A stretch of DNA of 5,845 nucleotides from JAQBGV01 sp032128395 (GTDB lineage Bacteria; Planctomycetota; UBA8108; UBA1146), in assembly GCA_032128395.1 (NCBI GenBank), contig JAQBGV010000030.1, positions 1-5,845 on the forward strand. Reading direction: 5' to 3'. How positions within the stretch are numbered: the first letter of the stretch is position 1; the number at the start of each line of letters is the position of its first letter. Below, piece by piece: positions 5,804-5,845 of the stretch. The notes under the pieces are model-generated. The model ran no database searches, was not told the DNA's origin, and saw only the letters and a list, made by a program, of their open reading frames with translations. The position numbers were made by a program, and so were the translations under genes.

Positions 5804-5822
5804 GCGACTGTCGGGGAGTCGC
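5804..5822. promoter_or_regulatory. Candidate operator: 6+6 inverted repeat upstream of the operon
   Basis: GCGACT (5804-5809) and AGTCGC (5817-5822) form a perfect inverted repeat with a 7-base spacer, 19 bases in all. It lies 42 bases upstream of the first operon gene and just downstream of a TTGACA box. Its position over or beside the presumed -10 region is what a repressor site would show. No regulator gene is in the window to match it to, and 6-base arms can occur by chance in G+C-rich DNA. Confidence 0.35.
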
Positions 5823-5835
5823 TCGGTGGTGTCAA
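5807..5835 (-). promoter_or_regulatory. Possible promoter of the xylose operon
   Basis: A perfect TTGACA (5830-5835, minus strand) is followed 17 bases later by GACAGT (5807-5812), which matches TATAAT at only three of six positions. The box is well placed, about 68 bases before the first operon gene, but the -10 is poor. It might depend on an activator, or the real -10 could be elsewhere. Confidence 0.3.
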
Positions 5836-5845
5836 GTGGGGACGA

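Noticed and set aside
1..5845. Mobile element, CRISPR array, toxin-antitoxin or phage defence system.
   Set aside because: No transposase, integrase, terminal repeats, spaced direct repeats or defence motifs are visible. Every long gene except the 168-residue exported protein belongs to a recognised family.

Overview
The window is G+C-rich (roughly two thirds by eye), densely coded, and almost entirely on the minus strand. It suggests a high-GC, probably Gram-negative environmental bacterium. The best single hint is the DUF1501 tail at the left edge, a family very common in Planctomycetota. The xylulokinase also has a planctomycete-like look (SGQQHG and PAKLWCD motifs, judged from memory). 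A planctomycete or a nearby metagenomic lineage is my best guess. The xylose isomerase resembles the short Streptomyces-type enzyme, so the phylum stays open.

Layout, left to right. Positions 2-178 (+) are the last 58 codons of a DUF1501 protein. It converges, with a 10-base gap, on a small gene of unknown function (189-695, minus) that encodes a 168-residue protein with a signal peptide. A non-coding stretch of about 200 bases (696-891) follows. It holds several hairpins and a 10-base inverted repeat that overlaps the ribosome binding site of the unknown gene. From 892 to 5762, on the minus strand, lies a tight four-gene cluster. In transcription order it encodes a sugar phosphate isomerase/epimerase-like TIM barrel (4707-5762), a Gfo/Idh/MocA NAD(P)-dependent sugar oxidoreductase (3563-4702), xylose isomerase (2368-3546) and xylulokinase (892-2364). 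The gaps between these genes are 4, 16 and 3 bases, so they very probably share one transcript. The last 83 bases (5763-5845) are non-coding and carry a TTGACA box plus a 6+6 inverted repeat, a plausible promoter/operator.

The last two enzymes of the cluster form the bacterial isomerase route for D-xylose: D-xylose to D-xylulose to D-xylulose 5-phosphate, which enters the pentose phosphate pathway. The first two belong to broad sugar-modifying families and have no assigned substrate. Their co-expression suggests that they convert a less common pentose, xyloside or inositol-like sugar into something the XylA/XylB pair can use. That is inference. No transporter, glycoside hydrolase or regulator is visible in the window.

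The four cluster genes show no frameshift or disruption. No mobile element, CRISPR array, rRNA or credible tRNA was seen. The points most worth a second look are the coupling of the two orphan sugar enzymes to xylose isomerase/kinase, the altered residues in the isomerase active-site motifs, the structured leader before the unknown exported protein, and the high share of TAG stop codons.
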